64,000 bases of DNA from Glaciecola sp. 33A (GCF_002836745.1 NZ_PJAR01000043.1:1-64000), one strand, 5' to 3'; shown: positions 10,412 to 20,663, counted from the first letter of the stretch. Numbers and translations are program-made. Notes: generated from the letters alone by a model not told the origin.

Positions 10412-11782
10412 ATGACAACCACTATTTTTGCAAAACAAGCCCTTACGTCTGCGGGTTGGCTGAAAAACGTAGTGGTTGCACTAGGTGCAGACCAGCGTAT
10501 CAAGAATATTACTCAAGGGCTGTCATTTGCAGATCACCACGTTGGCATCCTCTTACCTGCATTGTCCAATGTGCACAGTCACAGTTTTCAGCGAGCTATG
10601 GGCGGGTTAGCAGAGAAGCGAGGGGCTAAATCTCACGATGATTTTTGGACATGGCGAAAGGTCATGTATCGTTTCTTAGAGATCTTGTCGCCTGATGATA
10701 TCGAAGCAATTGCAGCCCAAGTGCAAATGGACATGATTAAATCGGGTTACGCTGCGTCAGCGGAATTTCATTACCTTCATCATGCACAAAATGGTCAACA
10801 ATATGCGCAAATTGAAGAGTTGTCTTTACGTCATTTTAGTGCGGCATTACGAACTGGAATTGGCTATACTCATCTCCCTGTGCTTTATATGCAAGGTGGT
10901 TTGGACGGCAGAAAGTTACAAGCAGGGCAATTGCGATTTGGCTGCAATATCGACCAATTCGAATCTCTGTATTCAGTTCTTTCTACAAATATGAAGCTAC
11001 TCCCAAAAGATGCCGTTCTAGGTGTTGCCCCTCATTCATTGCGTGCCGTAACCTTAGATGGTCTGCAGCAGTCCAAAGTAATAGCTCCCAGTGGTCCAAT
11101 ACATATCCATGCCGCAGAACAAGTGGCTGAAGTAAAAGAAGTGAACAAGGTCCTTGGGGCCCCGCCAATTCGTTGGTTGCTGGACAATATGTCAGTAGAT
11201 GATCGATGGTGCTTGATTCATGCTACCCATATGAAGCATCATGAAATTAAGGACTTGGCATTGTCTGGCGCAGTGGCTGGATTGTGTCCCATCACAGAAG
11301 CCAATTTAGGTGATGGTGTATTTAATGCGGATTCTTTTTTGCAACACGGAGGCGCCTTTGGAATAGGCTCTGACTCAAATGTAAAAATAGCGTTGAGTGA
11401 AGAGCTGCGGATGCTTGAGGTGTCACAACGCTTACGAGATAAAAAACGTGTGGTACTTTGCGACGAAAGCACGCCATCAAATGGACGATATTTATATGAA
11501 GGAGCGGCACGAGGCGGTGCCAAGGCGATTGGACGTGATTCTGGGCGCATAGAAATTGGCGCGTTAGCCGACCTTGTGGCGCTCGATGATCAATGCAGTT
11601 CGCTCGTGGCACTTGAAGGAGATACGGTTTTGGATGCATGGATATTTACTTGCAATGACGACGTCGTAACAGATGTCTGGTCTGCTGGTCGCCACGTACT
11701 TAAGAACAAAGAGCATCAGCATGAAGAAAAAATAGCTAATCGTTTTCTAATGACAATCAAAAAGTTAAGGCAAGCACTATAA
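10412..11782 (+). CDS. hutF: Formimidoylglutamate deiminase
   Basis: 456 residues of the amidohydrolase superfamily. It deiminates N-formimidoyl-L-glutamate to N-formylglutamate plus ammonia, feeding HutG. The NVHSHSFQRAMGG motif (residues ~52-64) carries the HxH metal ligands and the HutF-specific SFQRAMGG extension, HIHAAEQ the next His, and IGSDSN the late Asp. An AGGTAAAT ribosome site precedes ATG. It is divergent from hutI and followed after 14 bp by hutC, so the repressor is autoregulated with hutF. Confidence 0.96.
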   Translation: MTTTIFAKQALTSAGWLKNVVVALGADQRIKNITQGLSFADHHVGILLPALSNVHSHSFQRAMGGLAEKRGAKSHDDFWTWRKVMYRFLEILSPDDIEAIAAQVQMDMIKSGYAASAEFHYLHHAQNGQQYAQIEELSLRHFSAALRTGIGYTHLPVLYMQGGLDGRKLQAGQLRFGCNIDQFESLYSVLSTNMKLLPKDAVLGVAPHSLRAVTLDGLQQSKVIAPSGPIHIHAAEQVAEVKEVNKVLGAPPIRWLLDNMSVDDRWCLIHATHMKHHEIKDLALSGAVAGLCPITEANLGDGVFNADSFLQHGGAFGIGSDSNVKIALSEELRMLEVSQRLRDKKRVVLCDESTPSNGRYLYEGAARGGAKAIGRDSGRIEIGALADLVALDDQCSSLVALEGDTVLDAWIFTCNDDVVTDVWSAGRHVLKNKEHQHEEKIANRFLMTIKKLRQAL

Positions 11783-11796
11783 ATGTATCAGGTATT

Positions 11797-12489
11797 ATGA
11801 TAAAAAAATCACATCATACGGTTCGTCAATCAATACAACAAAGAATAGAAACCGGAGAGTGGCCATTGGGTGCACTTATACCAGGAGAAATAGTACTCGC
11901 AGCTGAATATGGCTGTGCACGAACGACGATAAATCGCGCGTTACAGGCATTAGCCGATGCGGGGATGTTAATTAGAAAGCGCAAAGGCGGCACGCGCGTT
12001 TGCAGCATGCCGGTTCGCCTTGCTAAATTTGCCATTCCTATTGTGAGGGAGCAAGTTGAAGCGACGGGTTGTCAGTATAAGCATCAAGTTGTTGTCAATA
12101 TCCTTAAAGTCCCAGAGAAAGAGATAGCAGCGGGCTTAAATTTGGCGTCTGGTGAAAAGGCAAATTACTTGGAAACGCTGCACTTTGCGAATGGTAAGCC
12201 ATTTGCGTTTGAACAGAGATGGGTAAATTTAAAGGCCGTGCCTACTATTTTGACGGCACCGTTACATGAAATTAGTGCTAATGAGTGGCTAGTCAAAACG
12301 GTGCCTTTCTCAAGTGGTGATGTGGTTTTTTATGCGACCAATGCAGAGCAAAGAATTGCAGATGCAATTGAAACCACATTAGGTACCGCCATATTTGTCT
12401 CAGATCGCACAACATGGTTCAAAGAAGAGTTTATCACCAAAGTGAAACTGTATTATCAGGCCGGTTTTCAGCTATATACTCAGCTGTAA
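11797..12489 (+). CDS. hutC: GntR-family histidine utilisation repressor
   Basis: 230 residues. The N-terminal winged helix (~1-70) has the GntR pattern with PGEIVLAAEYGCARTTINRA as recognition region and RKRKGGTRV as the wing. The UTRA ligand-binding domain (~85-225) normally senses urocanate in HutC. Its position directly after hutF and the palindrome between hutI and hutF fit repression of the whole locus. No separate promoter is needed because it follows hutF by 14 bp. Confidence 0.93.
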   Translation: MIKKSHHTVRQSIQQRIETGEWPLGALIPGEIVLAAEYGCARTTINRALQALADAGMLIRKRKGGTRVCSMPVRLAKFAIPIVREQVEATGCQYKHQVVVNILKVPEKEIAAGLNLASGEKANYLETLHFANGKPFAFEQRWVNLKAVPTILTAPLHEISANEWLVKTVPFSSGDVVFYATNAEQRIADAIETTLGTAIFVSDRTTWFKEEFITKVKLYYQAGFQLYTQL

Positions 12490-12687
12490 TCTGCTAATGA
12501 CTTTGCTCATCTGCGACCGAGGCGCTAATGCTAAGCCGTCGCATAACTGAACATGTGGACTAACTTCTTTACACTTGTTATTAAACACTAAAAAGCATTA
12601 AGTCAGTGTGAATATTATAAGCAAAACTCATGATTTCAACGGGTAAACAAAGTACCCTGTGGTATCGATTATTAACAACTGTAGCTT

Positions 12688-13734
12688 ATGACATCTAAAA
12701 TACGCTTAACTCAATTTAGTCACGGTGCTGGGTGTGGCTGTAAAATCGCTCCGAACCTGCTGGAACAATTCCTTAAAACTGACTTTGTTGCTGAGCCCGA
12801 CCCCAACTTGCTGGTGGGCAATACTACTAAAGACGATGCCGCAGTATATGACCTTGGTGATGGTAGTGGCATCATTAGCACCACCGACTTTTTTATGCCA
12901 ATCGTTGATGACCCCTTTGAATTTGGTCGGGTTGCTGCCACTAACGCCATTAGTGATGTATATGCTATGGGTGGTACCCCAATGATGGCGATTGCAATAC
13001 TCGGCTGGCCTACAAAAACCCTTAGCCCAGAGATCGCACAGCAAGTAATCGATGGCGGTCGGCATACGTGCAGGGAAGCAGGCATTATATTGGCAGGCGG
13101 TCATTCAATCGACTCACCGGAGCCCATTTTTGGTCTTGCAGTTACCGGGCGTGTAAAACTAACTAATCTAAAGAAGAACTGTTCAGCCAAAGCGGGCGAC
13201 CAGTTGTTTTTAACTAAGCCGCTGGGTGTTGGTATTCTAACCACAGCCGAGAAACAAAGTAAGCTAAAACCCGAGCATAGCCGCCTAGCAGTTGACAGCA
13301 TGATGCGCTTAAATACCGTTGGTATGCAGCTTGGTAGCCTCGAAGGAGTGAACGCAATGACCGACGTCACTGGGTTTGGCTTACTCGGACATTTACTTGA
13401 AATATGCCAGGGCAGCAACCTCAAAGCCACTATTGATAGCACGGCTGTGCCATTACTTGATGAGTCTGTGCATCATTATATTAAAGAGGGGTGCGTGTCT
13501 GGTGGTAGTTTGCGAAATTGGGAAAGTATTAGTCAGCATGTTTGTGGCGTTGATCCTCAACAACAAGCACTGCTGTGCGATCCACAAACCAGCGGTGGCT
13601 TGTTAGTGGCCATCTCTGCTGAGTCAGTTGATGCGGCTAAAGTCATGCTCAGCGCAGCTGGCTGTTATTACCAAGCGATTGGCTATCTAGAGACTGCCGT
13701 TGGGGAACAATATTCGATTGAGGTGACCGCTTGA
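12688..13734 (+). CDS. selD: Selenide, water dikinase (selenophosphate synthetase)
   Basis: 348 residues. It makes selenophosphate from selenide and ATP. The active-site loop SHGAGCGCK gives Cys16 (equivalent to catalytic Cys17 of the E. coli enzyme) and Lys19. Cys is encoded here by TGT, so this is the non-selenocysteine form. The AIR-synthase-like two-domain fold is seen in [11 protein letters not shown], the Asp-rich metal sites, and [10 protein letters not shown]. No strong ribosome site is visible before the ATG. Its stop overlaps the next gene, the enzyme that uses selenophosphate to modify tRNA. Confidence 0.97.
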   Translation: MTSKIRLTQFSHGAGCGCKIAPNLLEQFLKTDFVAEPDPNLLVGNTTKDDAAVYDLGDGSGIISTTDFFMPIVDDPFEFGRVAATNAISDVYAMGGTPMMAIAILGWPTKTLSPEIAQQVIDGGRHTCREAGIILAGGHSIDSPEPIFGLAVTGRVKLTNLKKNCSAKAGDQLFLTKPLGVGILTTAEKQSKLKPEHSRLAVDSMMRLNTVGMQLGSLEGVNAMTDVTGFGLLGHLLEICQGSNLKATIDSTAVPLLDESVHHYIKEGCVSGGSLRNWESISQHVCGVDPQQQALLCDPQTSGGLLVAISAESVDAAKVMLSAAGCYYQAIGYLETAVGEQYSIEVTA

Positions 13735-14843
13735 ACAAAACTGAGCCAACAACCACTAACGACTACCGAGAACTGCTGTTGCAACAGACGCCAATGATTG
13801 ACGTGCGCGCCCCGGTGGAATATGCAAAAGGTGCCTTACCTTCAGCTATTAACTTGCCCTTCATTAACGATGAAGAACGCCACCTTATTGGTATTTGCTA
13901 TAAAGAAAAAGGCCAGCAAGCGGCGATCAACTTAGGCCACGAAATGGTCAACGGTGATACTAAAAAGAGCAGAGTGCAGGCTTGGCAGCAGTTTTTAGAG
14001 CAACATCCAAATGCAGTTTTGTATTGTGCTCGCGGTGGTTTGCGCTCTCAACTTAGCCAGCAATGGTTAGCCGATGCCGGTATTAAGTGTCCGCGTATAG
14101 AAGGCGGCTATAAATCGCTGCGTACATTTGTACTGCAGTATTTAGGCGACGCTTGTGCTATCCAAAACTTTACTTTGTTGTCAGGTATGACCGGTACGGG
14201 TAAAACCGATATTATCAAAACCCTGAATAACAGCATCGACCTAGAAGGTCATGCTAACCATAAAGGGTCTAGCTTTGGTCGAGCACTGACCGAACAGCCT
14301 ACGCAGATTGATTTTGAGAATCACCTCACCTCAGCCTTACTCGGCGTACGCGAAAAACATCCCGGCCAGCGAATTATCTTAGAGGACGAAAGCCGCAACA
14401 TTGGCATTCGTCATCTCCCAGACGTGGTCAATCTGGCCATGGCGGCAAGTGATATGGTCGTTATCGACTTACCCATTGAAGAACGTATCGACAAGCTTTG
14501 GCAAGAATATGTGGTAGAGCGTTATGCAGAGACCATCGCGTATTATCAAGGTCATCATGAAATCAGCGGTGAACTGGCCTTTTCAGACTACCTTATAGAT
14601 AGCCTATTGAGAGTAAAAAAGCGCCTTGGCGGCCAGCGTACCACAGAAATATTAGCGTTAATGGAAGCCGCGATTGAATGCCAACACAGCGATGATTTCC
14701 GCAGTCATCGACATTGGCTTAGGGCCATTACCGAAGATTACTACGACCCCATGTATTTGTATCAGTTGAATAAACGCAAAGACCGCGTGGTGTTCAGAGG
14801 CGATCAGCAAAGTGTCGTTGAATGGTTGCAAGAGAACAGCTAA
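13731..14843 (+). CDS. selU: tRNA 2-selenouridine synthase
   Basis: 370 residues, also called MnmH or YbbB. It replaces sulfur with selenium in 2-thiouridine at the tRNA wobble position. The N-terminal rhodanese domain (~10-135) has its active-site Cys in [13 protein letters not shown]-loop, SGMTGTGKT, starts the C-terminal ATPase-like domain near residue 147. Translation starts at a TTG that overlaps the selD stop (TTGA), implying coupling. With only selD and selU in view, selenium use here is linked to tRNA modification; selA/selB lie outside the window if present. Confidence 0.96.
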   Translation: MNKTEPTTTNDYRELLLQQTPMIDVRAPVEYAKGALPSAINLPFINDEERHLIGICYKEKGQQAAINLGHEMVNGDTKKSRVQAWQQFLEQHPNAVLYCARGGLRSQLSQQWLADAGIKCPRIEGGYKSLRTFVLQYLGDACAIQNFTLLSGMTGTGKTDIIKTLNNSIDLEGHANHKGSSFGRALTEQPTQIDFENHLTSALLGVREKHPGQRIILEDESRNIGIRHLPDVVNLAMAASDMVVIDLPIEERIDKLWQEYVVERYAETIAYYQGHHEISGELAFSDYLIDSLLRVKKRLGGQRTTEILALMEAAIECQHSDDFRSHRHWLRAITEDYYDPMYLYQLNKRKDRVVFRGDQQSVVEWLQENS

Positions 14844-14890
14844 GACCTTGATTAAAAAATAGGTTGAATCGCGGTTTGGCTGTTTTGTGG

Positions 14891-17062
14891 TTATCCTATT
14901 TTAGTCAATTTGGCGTATGCAAGCATCAAAATTTTTGTACCCAAAGAATCGAAGTTAACATGTACTCTTGCATGCTCCCCCGAGCCTTCATAATTTAGTA
15001 CCGTGCCCTCGCCAAATTTTTTGTGTTCAACGCGCTCACCGAGTTTAAAACCGCTGTCTTGAAATGCAGCGTGCGAGGTTGCGCCACTAAAACGGTTTTG
15101 CATCGGCTGTTTTATTTGCGTTCTAAGCCTGATTTCTTCTATGAAGTCACCGGGTATCTCACGAATAAAGCGCGAGGGAGTATGATACTTGTCTTGGCCA
15201 TATAAACGTCGGGTTTCAGCATAGGTAATAAGCAGTTTTTGCATGGCTCTGGTCATACCCACGTAACAGAGACGGCGTTCTTCTTCTATTTTACCAGGCT
15301 CGTCGTTACTCATCTGACTTGGGAACATGCCTTCTTCAACACCCGCTAATGTCACAAATGAAAACTCGAGACCTTTTGCGGAATGAATGGTCATCATTTG
15401 CACCGAATCCTGATTAGCATCTGCTTGAGCGTCACCTGCTTCGAGTGATGCATGTGCTAAAAATGCAGATAAGGGGCTCATTTCCTGAGCTTCCTCGGGT
15501 GCTTCATACTGCTTACAGGCGGTAACTAATTCTTCTAAGTTTTCCACTCGAGCTTTTGCTTTTTCGCCCTTTTCAGCTTGATACATAGCGTATAAACCAG
15601 AATGTTTAATAACGTGATCAGCCTTCTTTTCAAGTGCTAAGTCTTTCACTTCCTGTGTCATTTGTAGGATCATCTCTACAAATCCTTTAAGTGCGCTAGC
15701 TGCGCGACCTGAAAGCATATTCTGTGCGAGCATTTTACTACTTGCTTGCCACATGGAAATATCATTTTCTCGTGCAAATACACGTAAGTTAGACAGTGTT
15801 TTATCACCCATTCCACGAGTAGGAGTATTGACCACACGCTCAAATGCTGCATCATCAATGGGTTGACTAATTAAGCGCAAATAACCCAAGGCATCTTTAA
15901 TTTCTTGACGTTCGAAGAAGCGTAAACCGCCGTAAATGCGATAGGCTAGGCCCTCGTGCAAGAGTGCTTCCTCTAGAACACGAGATTGCGCATTGTTGCG
16001 ATATAAAATAGCGCAGTCAGAAAGTGCAGCGCCTTGCTCATAATAGGTCTTAATTTGCGAAACAATAAAGCGTGCTTCGTCCAGATCATTAAACCCAGCG
16101 TAGAGTGCTATTTTTTCACCTTCAGAGTCTTCAGTCCACAATTTCTTACCTAAGCGGCCTGGGTTGTGTCCAATTACGGCATTCGCAGCATCTAAAATAT
16201 TCGAGGTTGAACGGTAATTTTGTTCGAGTTTTATGGTGTTAGCTGTGGGGTAGTCTCGCAAAAAATGGGAAATATTTTGTACGTTTGCGCCGCGCCAACC
16301 ATAGATTGATTGATCGTCATCGCCCACAATCATCATGTTATTGTTTTCACAAGAAAGCAACTTTAGCCACGCATACTGAATATTGTTAGTGTCCTGAAAC
16401 TCATCAACCAGTACCGCTCTGAAGCGCTTCTGATAATGCTGTAAAACCTGTGGATTGTTGGCCCACAGTTCGTGAGCTCTTAATAATAATTCAGCAAAAT
16501 CAATTAAGCCTGCGCGCTGGCAAGTTTGCTCATACGCAGTGTAAATTTCTTTCATCTTTTGTTGCGTATGATCGCCATGGGTTTCGATGTGCCTAGAGCG
16601 CAAACCTTCATCTTTGTTGCCGTTTATATACCACTGAATTTGTTTGGCAGGCCAGTGTTTTTCATCTAAGTTCATCGACTTCAATAAACGTTTAATTAAA
16701 CGGAATTGATCGTCTGAATCGAGTATTTGGAAGTTTTCAGGTAAACCAGCTTCTTCATGATGCGATCGCAATAGGCGGTGAGCTAAGCCATGGAAGGTAC
16801 CAATCCACATACTATTTAAAGGCTGGCTCATTAAACGTTCAACGCGTCCACGCATTTCACGCGCCGCTTTGTTGGTAAATGTCACTGCTAAAATGCTGTA
16901 GGGCGCAACTGACTCAACTTCCATTAGCCATGCTATACGATGCACTAAGACTCTGGTTTTTCCGCTTCCAGCGCCCGCGAGTATCAACATGTCTCGTGCT
17001 GGCGCAGCAACCGCTTCACGTTGCTTGTCGTTAAGATCTTCGAGTAGTCGAGTTACATCCAT
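14891..17062 (-). CDS. uvrD: DNA helicase II
   Basis: 723 residues, close to the E. coli UvrD length. This SF1 3'-to-5' helicase works in nucleotide excision repair and mismatch repair. Walker A (GAGSGKT, residues 30-36), FTNKAAREM (motif Ia), VDEFQDTN (motif II), GDDDQSIYGWRGA (motif III), and the late GLEFSFV and RRLCYVGMTRA motifs are all present. The C-terminal ~45 residues form the Tudor-like domain (LGERVEHKKFGEGTV). I saw no obvious LexA-type palindrome before the start. The gene is convergent with selU. Confidence 0.97.
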   Translation of the reverse strand: MDVTRLLEDLNDKQREAVAAPARDMLILAGAGSGKTRVLVHRIAWLMEVESVAPYSILAVTFTNKAAREMRGRVERLMSQPLNSMWIGTFHGLAHRLLRSHHEEAGLPENFQILDSDDQFRLIKRLLKSMNLDEKHWPAKQIQWYINGNKDEGLRSRHIETHGDHTQQKMKEIYTAYEQTCQRAGLIDFAELLLRAHELWANNPQVLQHYQKRFRAVLVDEFQDTNNIQYAWLKLLSCENNNMMIVGDDDQSIYGWRGANVQNISHFLRDYPTANTIKLEQNYRSTSNILDAANAVIGHNPGRLGKKLWTEDSEGEKIALYAGFNDLDEARFIVSQIKTYYEQGAALSDCAILYRNNAQSRVLEEALLHEGLAYRIYGGLRFFERQEIKDALGYLRLISQPIDDAAFERVVNTPTRGMGDKTLSNLRVFARENDISMWQASSKMLAQNMLSGRAASALKGFVEMILQMTQEVKDLALEKKADHVIKHSGLYAMYQAEKGEKAKARVENLEELVTACKQYEAPEEAQEMSPLSAFLAHASLEAGDAQADANQDSVQMMTIHSAKGLEFSFVTLAGVEEGMFPSQMSNDEPGKIEEERRLCYVGMTRAMQKLLITYAETRRLYGQDKYHTPSRFIREIPGDFIEEIRLRTQIKQPMQNRFSGATSHAAFQDSGFKLGERVEHKKFGEGTVLNYEGSGEHARVHVNFDSLGTKILMLAYAKLTKIG

Positions 17063-17138
17063 TAAAATTCTTTTTTATTTTGCGTCGAATGGGTCAAGTA
17101 TAGCAATAAAGCTGTGCGTTTATACAGTCTTTACGTGT

Positions 17139-18287
17139 TTAATCACGAAATCTCAGGTTTTGATAACTTAACTGACTAATGGCGGTTTTACCCATCAATT
17201 TCATTCCTCGTTCAAGCTCAGCATGCATCAAACCCAAAGCCCTTTCGACGCCTGGTTGTCCAGCTGCTGCCAATGGATAAAGATACATGCGACCAATACC
17301 CACCGCTTTTGCACCTAATGACAAGGCTTTCAGCACATGTGTGCCGCGCTGCACACCACTGTCAAATAGTACGTCAATTTCGTCGCCGACTTCATCCATG
17401 ATTTCTTTGAGTTGGTCAAACGAACTTCGTGAGCCATCAAGTTGTCTGCCGCCATGATTCGAAATAACAATACCGGTGCAACCAATTTCAATAGCGCGCC
17501 TCGCATCTTCTTTACTCATAATTCCTTTTAAACAAAACTCACCGTCCCATTCCTTCACCATGGCCTCTACATCTTTCCAATTCATAGAGGGGTCGAGCAT
17601 ATCGCTAAAATAGCCCGCAATAGATGTTGCGCCTTTGCTCATATCCACATGGTCTTGCAATTGTGGCAACTTAAACGATTCATGAGTGACATAATTAATG
17701 CCCCACATAGGCTTAATAGCAAATTGCAACATACCGCTTAAGGTGAGTTTGAAGGGAATAGAAAAGCCAGTGCGAAGATCACGTTCACGATTACCGCCAG
17801 TGATAGAGTCAACAGTTAGCATCATCACTTTTACATTCGCCGCCTTGGCTCGCTGCATCATAACTGAATTGAGTTCGCGGTCTTTATGAAAGTAAAATTG
17901 ATAAACTTGCGGGCTATCAATTTGTTGCGCTATTTCTTCAATGCTGACAGTACCAAGCGAGCTGACCCCAAACATAGTGCCATATTTTTCAGCGGCAGCG
18001 GCGACCGCACGCTCGCCTTTATGATGGAACAAACGCTGCAGCGCTGTAGGAGAGCAATAAACGGGCATAGCCAGTTTTTGACCCATGACGATGACGGATA
18101 AATCAATGTCTTTGACGCCAGCCAAGACATTAGGGATTAAATCACAAGTATCAAAAGCGCTTGTATTGCGTCTATAGGTGATTTCGTCGTCAGCTCCGCC
18201 ATCAATATAGTTGAAGATAGGGCTGGGCAAACGTTTTTTCGCCAGTATACGAAAATCATGAAAATTATGGCAGTGCTTCAAACGCAT
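17139..18287 (-). CDS. FMN-dependent alpha-hydroxy-acid dehydrogenase (L-lactate dehydrogenase-like)
   Basis: 382 residues of the LldD/glycolate oxidase family, a TIM barrel binding FMN. It oxidises an L-2-hydroxy acid (probably lactate) to the keto acid, passing electrons to the quinone pool or oxygen. FNYIDGGADDE (~26-35) is the N-terminal signature, and SNHGGRQLD holds catalytic His278 and Arg281. A strong AAGGAGAG ribosome site precedes ATG. It stands alone, with no lactate permease or regulator beside it, so the exact substrate is open (lactate, mandelate or glycolate). Confidence 0.88.
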   Translation of the reverse strand: MRLKHCHNFHDFRILAKKRLPSPIFNYIDGGADDEITYRRNTSAFDTCDLIPNVLAGVKDIDLSVIVMGQKLAMPVYCSPTALQRLFHHKGERAVAAAAEKYGTMFGVSSLGTVSIEEIAQQIDSPQVYQFYFHKDRELNSVMMQRAKAANVKVMMLTVDSITGGNRERDLRTGFSIPFKLTLSGMLQFAIKPMWGINYVTHESFKLPQLQDHVDMSKGATSIAGYFSDMLDPSMNWKDVEAMVKEWDGEFCLKGIMSKEDARRAIEIGCTGIVISNHGGRQLDGSRSSFDQLKEIMDEVGDEIDVLFDSGVQRGTHVLKALSLGAKAVGIGRMYLYPLAAAGQPGVERALGLMHAELERGMKLMGKTAISQLSYQNLRFRD

Positions 18288-18579
18288 TCTTCTCTCCTTA
18301 AAAGATGACAGCTATGCGTAATAATAAATAGCGACTATTTGGCTTAACTGACAAAAGCACAATACGACTTTGGGATAGGGTTGATGTAACATACGTTCGG
18401 CTTTTAGCATATCGAGTTAAACCGATGTCGTTCCTAAATTGCTTTTTTTAACAATAGACAACAGTGCAATGCTATGCAAGCTAGCTTGTTTCACCTACAC
18501 TCACGATTGTTTCTTATTTCAACTTACAAATGCGTAAAGCGAATGAACTTGTTTAACCAAATAGTAGCAATACCATTTC

Positions 18580-19410
18580 ATGGAAAAAATTATGCCGAAT
18601 AGTAGAGTTCATAGCAGCGATGAATTTTGGAAAATCCTACAGCAAGAAGCGAAACAAGTTGCTGAAAAAGAGCCAATGCTGACGTCTTATATTCATGCCT
18701 GTTTAATTAACCATCATACCTTTGAATCGTCACTCAGTTTTATTCTGTCAAATAAGTTGTCAGACGATGTGATGCCAGCTCTTGTGCTACGAGAAATATT
18801 TGAAGCCGCTTATTCTCTTAACCCAGTTATGGTTGACTCTGCGATTATCGATATTCAAGCTGCTGTCAGTCGGGACCCAGCGGTCACCTCATTTTTGACA
18901 GTATTAATTCATTTTAAGGGGTTTCAAGCGTTGCAAATTCATCGTCTAGCTAACTATTTGTGGCATAACGGGCGCAACGATTTGTCGCTGTTTATTCAAA
19001 GTCGGAATTCAATGGCGTCCGGCGTTGACATACATCCGGCGGCAACAATTGGCAAAGGTGTCATGCTTGATCACGCAACCGGTATTGTTATTGGTGAAAC
19101 GACGGTAATTGAAGATAACGTTTCTATTCTGCAAAACGTCACACTTGGCGGTACCGGCAACGAGAAAGGCGATCGCCATCCAAAAATTCGCCAAGGTGTG
19201 ATGATCGGCTCAGGTGCTAAGATTTTGGGAAATATTGAAATTGGTGAAGGCTCAAAAGTGGGTGCGGGAAGTGTCGTGTTGAGTAATGTCCCCCCTTGTG
19301 TAACTGTTGTCGGCGTGCCCGCTAAAATTGTTGGCAAGCCTGATTGCAATATGCCTTGTGATTCAATGAAGCAAAATGTGCTTGAAGATGAGCGCACGTT
19401 AACTTTTTAA
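18580..19410 (+). CDS. cysE: Serine O-acetyltransferase
   Basis: 276 residues, like E. coli CysE (273). It makes O-acetylserine from serine and acetyl-CoA, the first step of cysteine synthesis. The N-terminal helical SATase domain (~10-140) is followed by the left-handed beta-helix of hexapeptide repeats (~145-235), with the catalytic pair Asp164-His165 in LDHATGIVIGE. The C-terminal tail, where feedback inhibition by cysteine acts, is present. There is no clear ribosome site at the first ATG; an alternative ATG lies 12 bp downstream at 18592. Confidence 0.96.
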   Translation: MEKIMPNSRVHSSDEFWKILQQEAKQVAEKEPMLTSYIHACLINHHTFESSLSFILSNKLSDDVMPALVLREIFEAAYSLNPVMVDSAIIDIQAAVSRDPAVTSFLTVLIHFKGFQALQIHRLANYLWHNGRNDLSLFIQSRNSMASGVDIHPAATIGKGVMLDHATGIVIGETTVIEDNVSILQNVTLGGTGNEKGDRHPKIRQGVMIGSGAKILGNIEIGEGSKVGAGSVVLSNVPPCVTVVGVPAKIVGKPDCNMPCDSMKQNVLEDERTLTF

Positions 19411-19451
19411 TGTAAATTGACAACAAATACGATGGATGGACTCCTTCCGTT

Positions 19452-19516
19452 GGTAATAACAGTATGACCGATACTCGGGCTAAAAAAGACCTGCATTAAT
19501 CTGCCATACTGTTACC
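19452..19516. repeat. Imperfect inverted repeat downstream of cysE
   Basis: GGTAATAACAGTATG (19452-19466) pairs with CATACTGTTACC (19505-19516) except for a 3-nt bulge, across a 38-nt loop. It lies between the cysE stop and the next gene. No T-run follows, so it is a weak terminator candidate at best; a 3'-UTR stem or remnant of a small element is equally possible. Confidence 0.4.
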
Positions 19517-19610
19517 CAATCATATCCAATTCTTTGGACGCCCCCCTTGCTACATGACATACACAAAGATACAGTAAACCTACGCCAATCAAACAACGCG
19601 CCATCGAACT

Positions 19611-20411
19611 ATGAACCGCTTCAACTATCTATGTTTTATTCTTGTCTTATTTTGCATGAAGCCGCCACTAGCATTTGCAAAAGATATTCCTGAGCTACAG
19701 GCAGCGCAGCTGCAATCCATCGGTGAAAAAATTTATCAAAATGAAACCGGCAGCAATCCTGAGCATTTAATAGCCTGGAACAATGGCGAAGCATTTGCGA
19801 GTTTAGGCTTAGGTCACTTTATTTGGTTTCCAAAAGATATAAAGAGCCCGTTCACCGAAACATTTCCAAGCTTATTGCAGTATTTACAGGCTCAAAACGT
19901 CGCTATTCCGGCTTGGTTGCAACAACAGCAATATTGTCCTTGGCAAACTAAGCAAGACTTTATGGGTGCCAAAAATAGTAATGAAATGCAAGAACTTAGA
20001 AGCTTATTAGCGTCTACGTTTGAACATCAGGTTGCCTTTATACATCAACGCATGCGCCAATCTTTGCCACTGATGCTTGCTGAAGTTGATAATCCAGAAA
20101 CCCAAGGTTTGGTCAAAACACGATTTCATGCGCTCGCCGCCACGGAATTAGGTATGTATTCCTTAGTTGATTACGTTAACTTTAAGGGTGAAGGTATCGC
20201 CCTTACCGAAAGGTACAACAACCAAGGGTGGGGTTTATTACAGGTATTACTCAACATGCAACTCGATACACAAAACCAGCACCTTGCGTTTACTCAAGCA
20301 TGCGATGCCATGCTCACGCGGCGTGTAAAAAACTCCCCGCAAAAACAAGTCGAACAAAACTGGCTATTAGGCTGGCGCAAACGCTGCAGTACCTATAGCA
20401 ATATTGGTTAA
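19611..20411 (+). CDS. Exported protein of unknown function
   Basis: 266 residues. A typical signal peptide (short basic start, hydrophobic core, end at PPLAFA, ~residue 23) predicts export. The mature part starts with a helical segment followed by IYQNETGSNPEHLIAWNNGEAF and SLGLGHFIWFP, which reads like a substrate-binding or lysozyme-like core with a conserved Glu (NETG) and a GHFIWFP block. Trp is frequent near the C-terminus. I do not recognise a named family. A periplasmic hydrolase acting on peptidoglycan is a guess from composition only. It is not in an obvious operon. Confidence 0.75.
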   Translation: MNRFNYLCFILVLFCMKPPLAFAKDIPELQAAQLQSIGEKIYQNETGSNPEHLIAWNNGEAFASLGLGHFIWFPKDIKSPFTETFPSLLQYLQAQNVAIPAWLQQQQYCPWQTKQDFMGAKNSNEMQELRSLLASTFEHQVAFIHQRMRQSLPLMLAEVDNPETQGLVKTRFHALAATELGMYSLVDYVNFKGEGIALTERYNNQGWGLLQVLLNMQLDTQNQHLAFTQACDAMLTRRVKNSPQKQVEQNWLLGWRKRCSTYSNIG

Positions 20412-20471
20412 TTCAAGTTATACGACTTATCAATGATGTCGTTAAGCATTAATGTCTCGTGTGAGGACTAA

Positions 20472-20663
20472 TGGTCGCTCTTAACTTGGCTTTGGTTGCT
20501 GCTGCCGTTTTTTTGTGGCTGTTTAGGTGATAACTGGGGGCTGTTTAGCATTGGACTGCTCGCTGTATTTGTTTTCATCACCTACCCAGCTTGGCGGCAT
20601 GTGAAGACACTAGAGAAGGAAGCCCCAAAAACAGAGGGAACCGACCCGCTCTCCAAACGATAA
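20472..20663 (+). other. Possible small membrane-protein gene or remnant without an ATG
   Basis: A 63-codon open stretch directly follows a TAA and ends at TAA 20661-20663. It encodes two hydrophobic segments (LTWLWLLLPFFCG and LFSIGLLAVFVFITY), then a basic-acidic tail ending DPLSKR. No ATG or GTG lies in frame; the only plausible start is TTG at 20496. An ATG at 20471 is one base out of frame and soon hits a stop. The strong membrane pattern suggests a real small inner-membrane protein, or one whose start was lost by a 1-bp frameshift. The rest of the 20412-20764 intergenic stretch shows nothing else. Confidence 0.3.

Noticed and set aside
10344-10418. N-terminal extension of hutI to an upstream ATG at 10418
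   Set aside because: The extension would cover the palindromic operator, overlap the hutF start, has no ribosome site, and gives a protein longer than HutI normally is.
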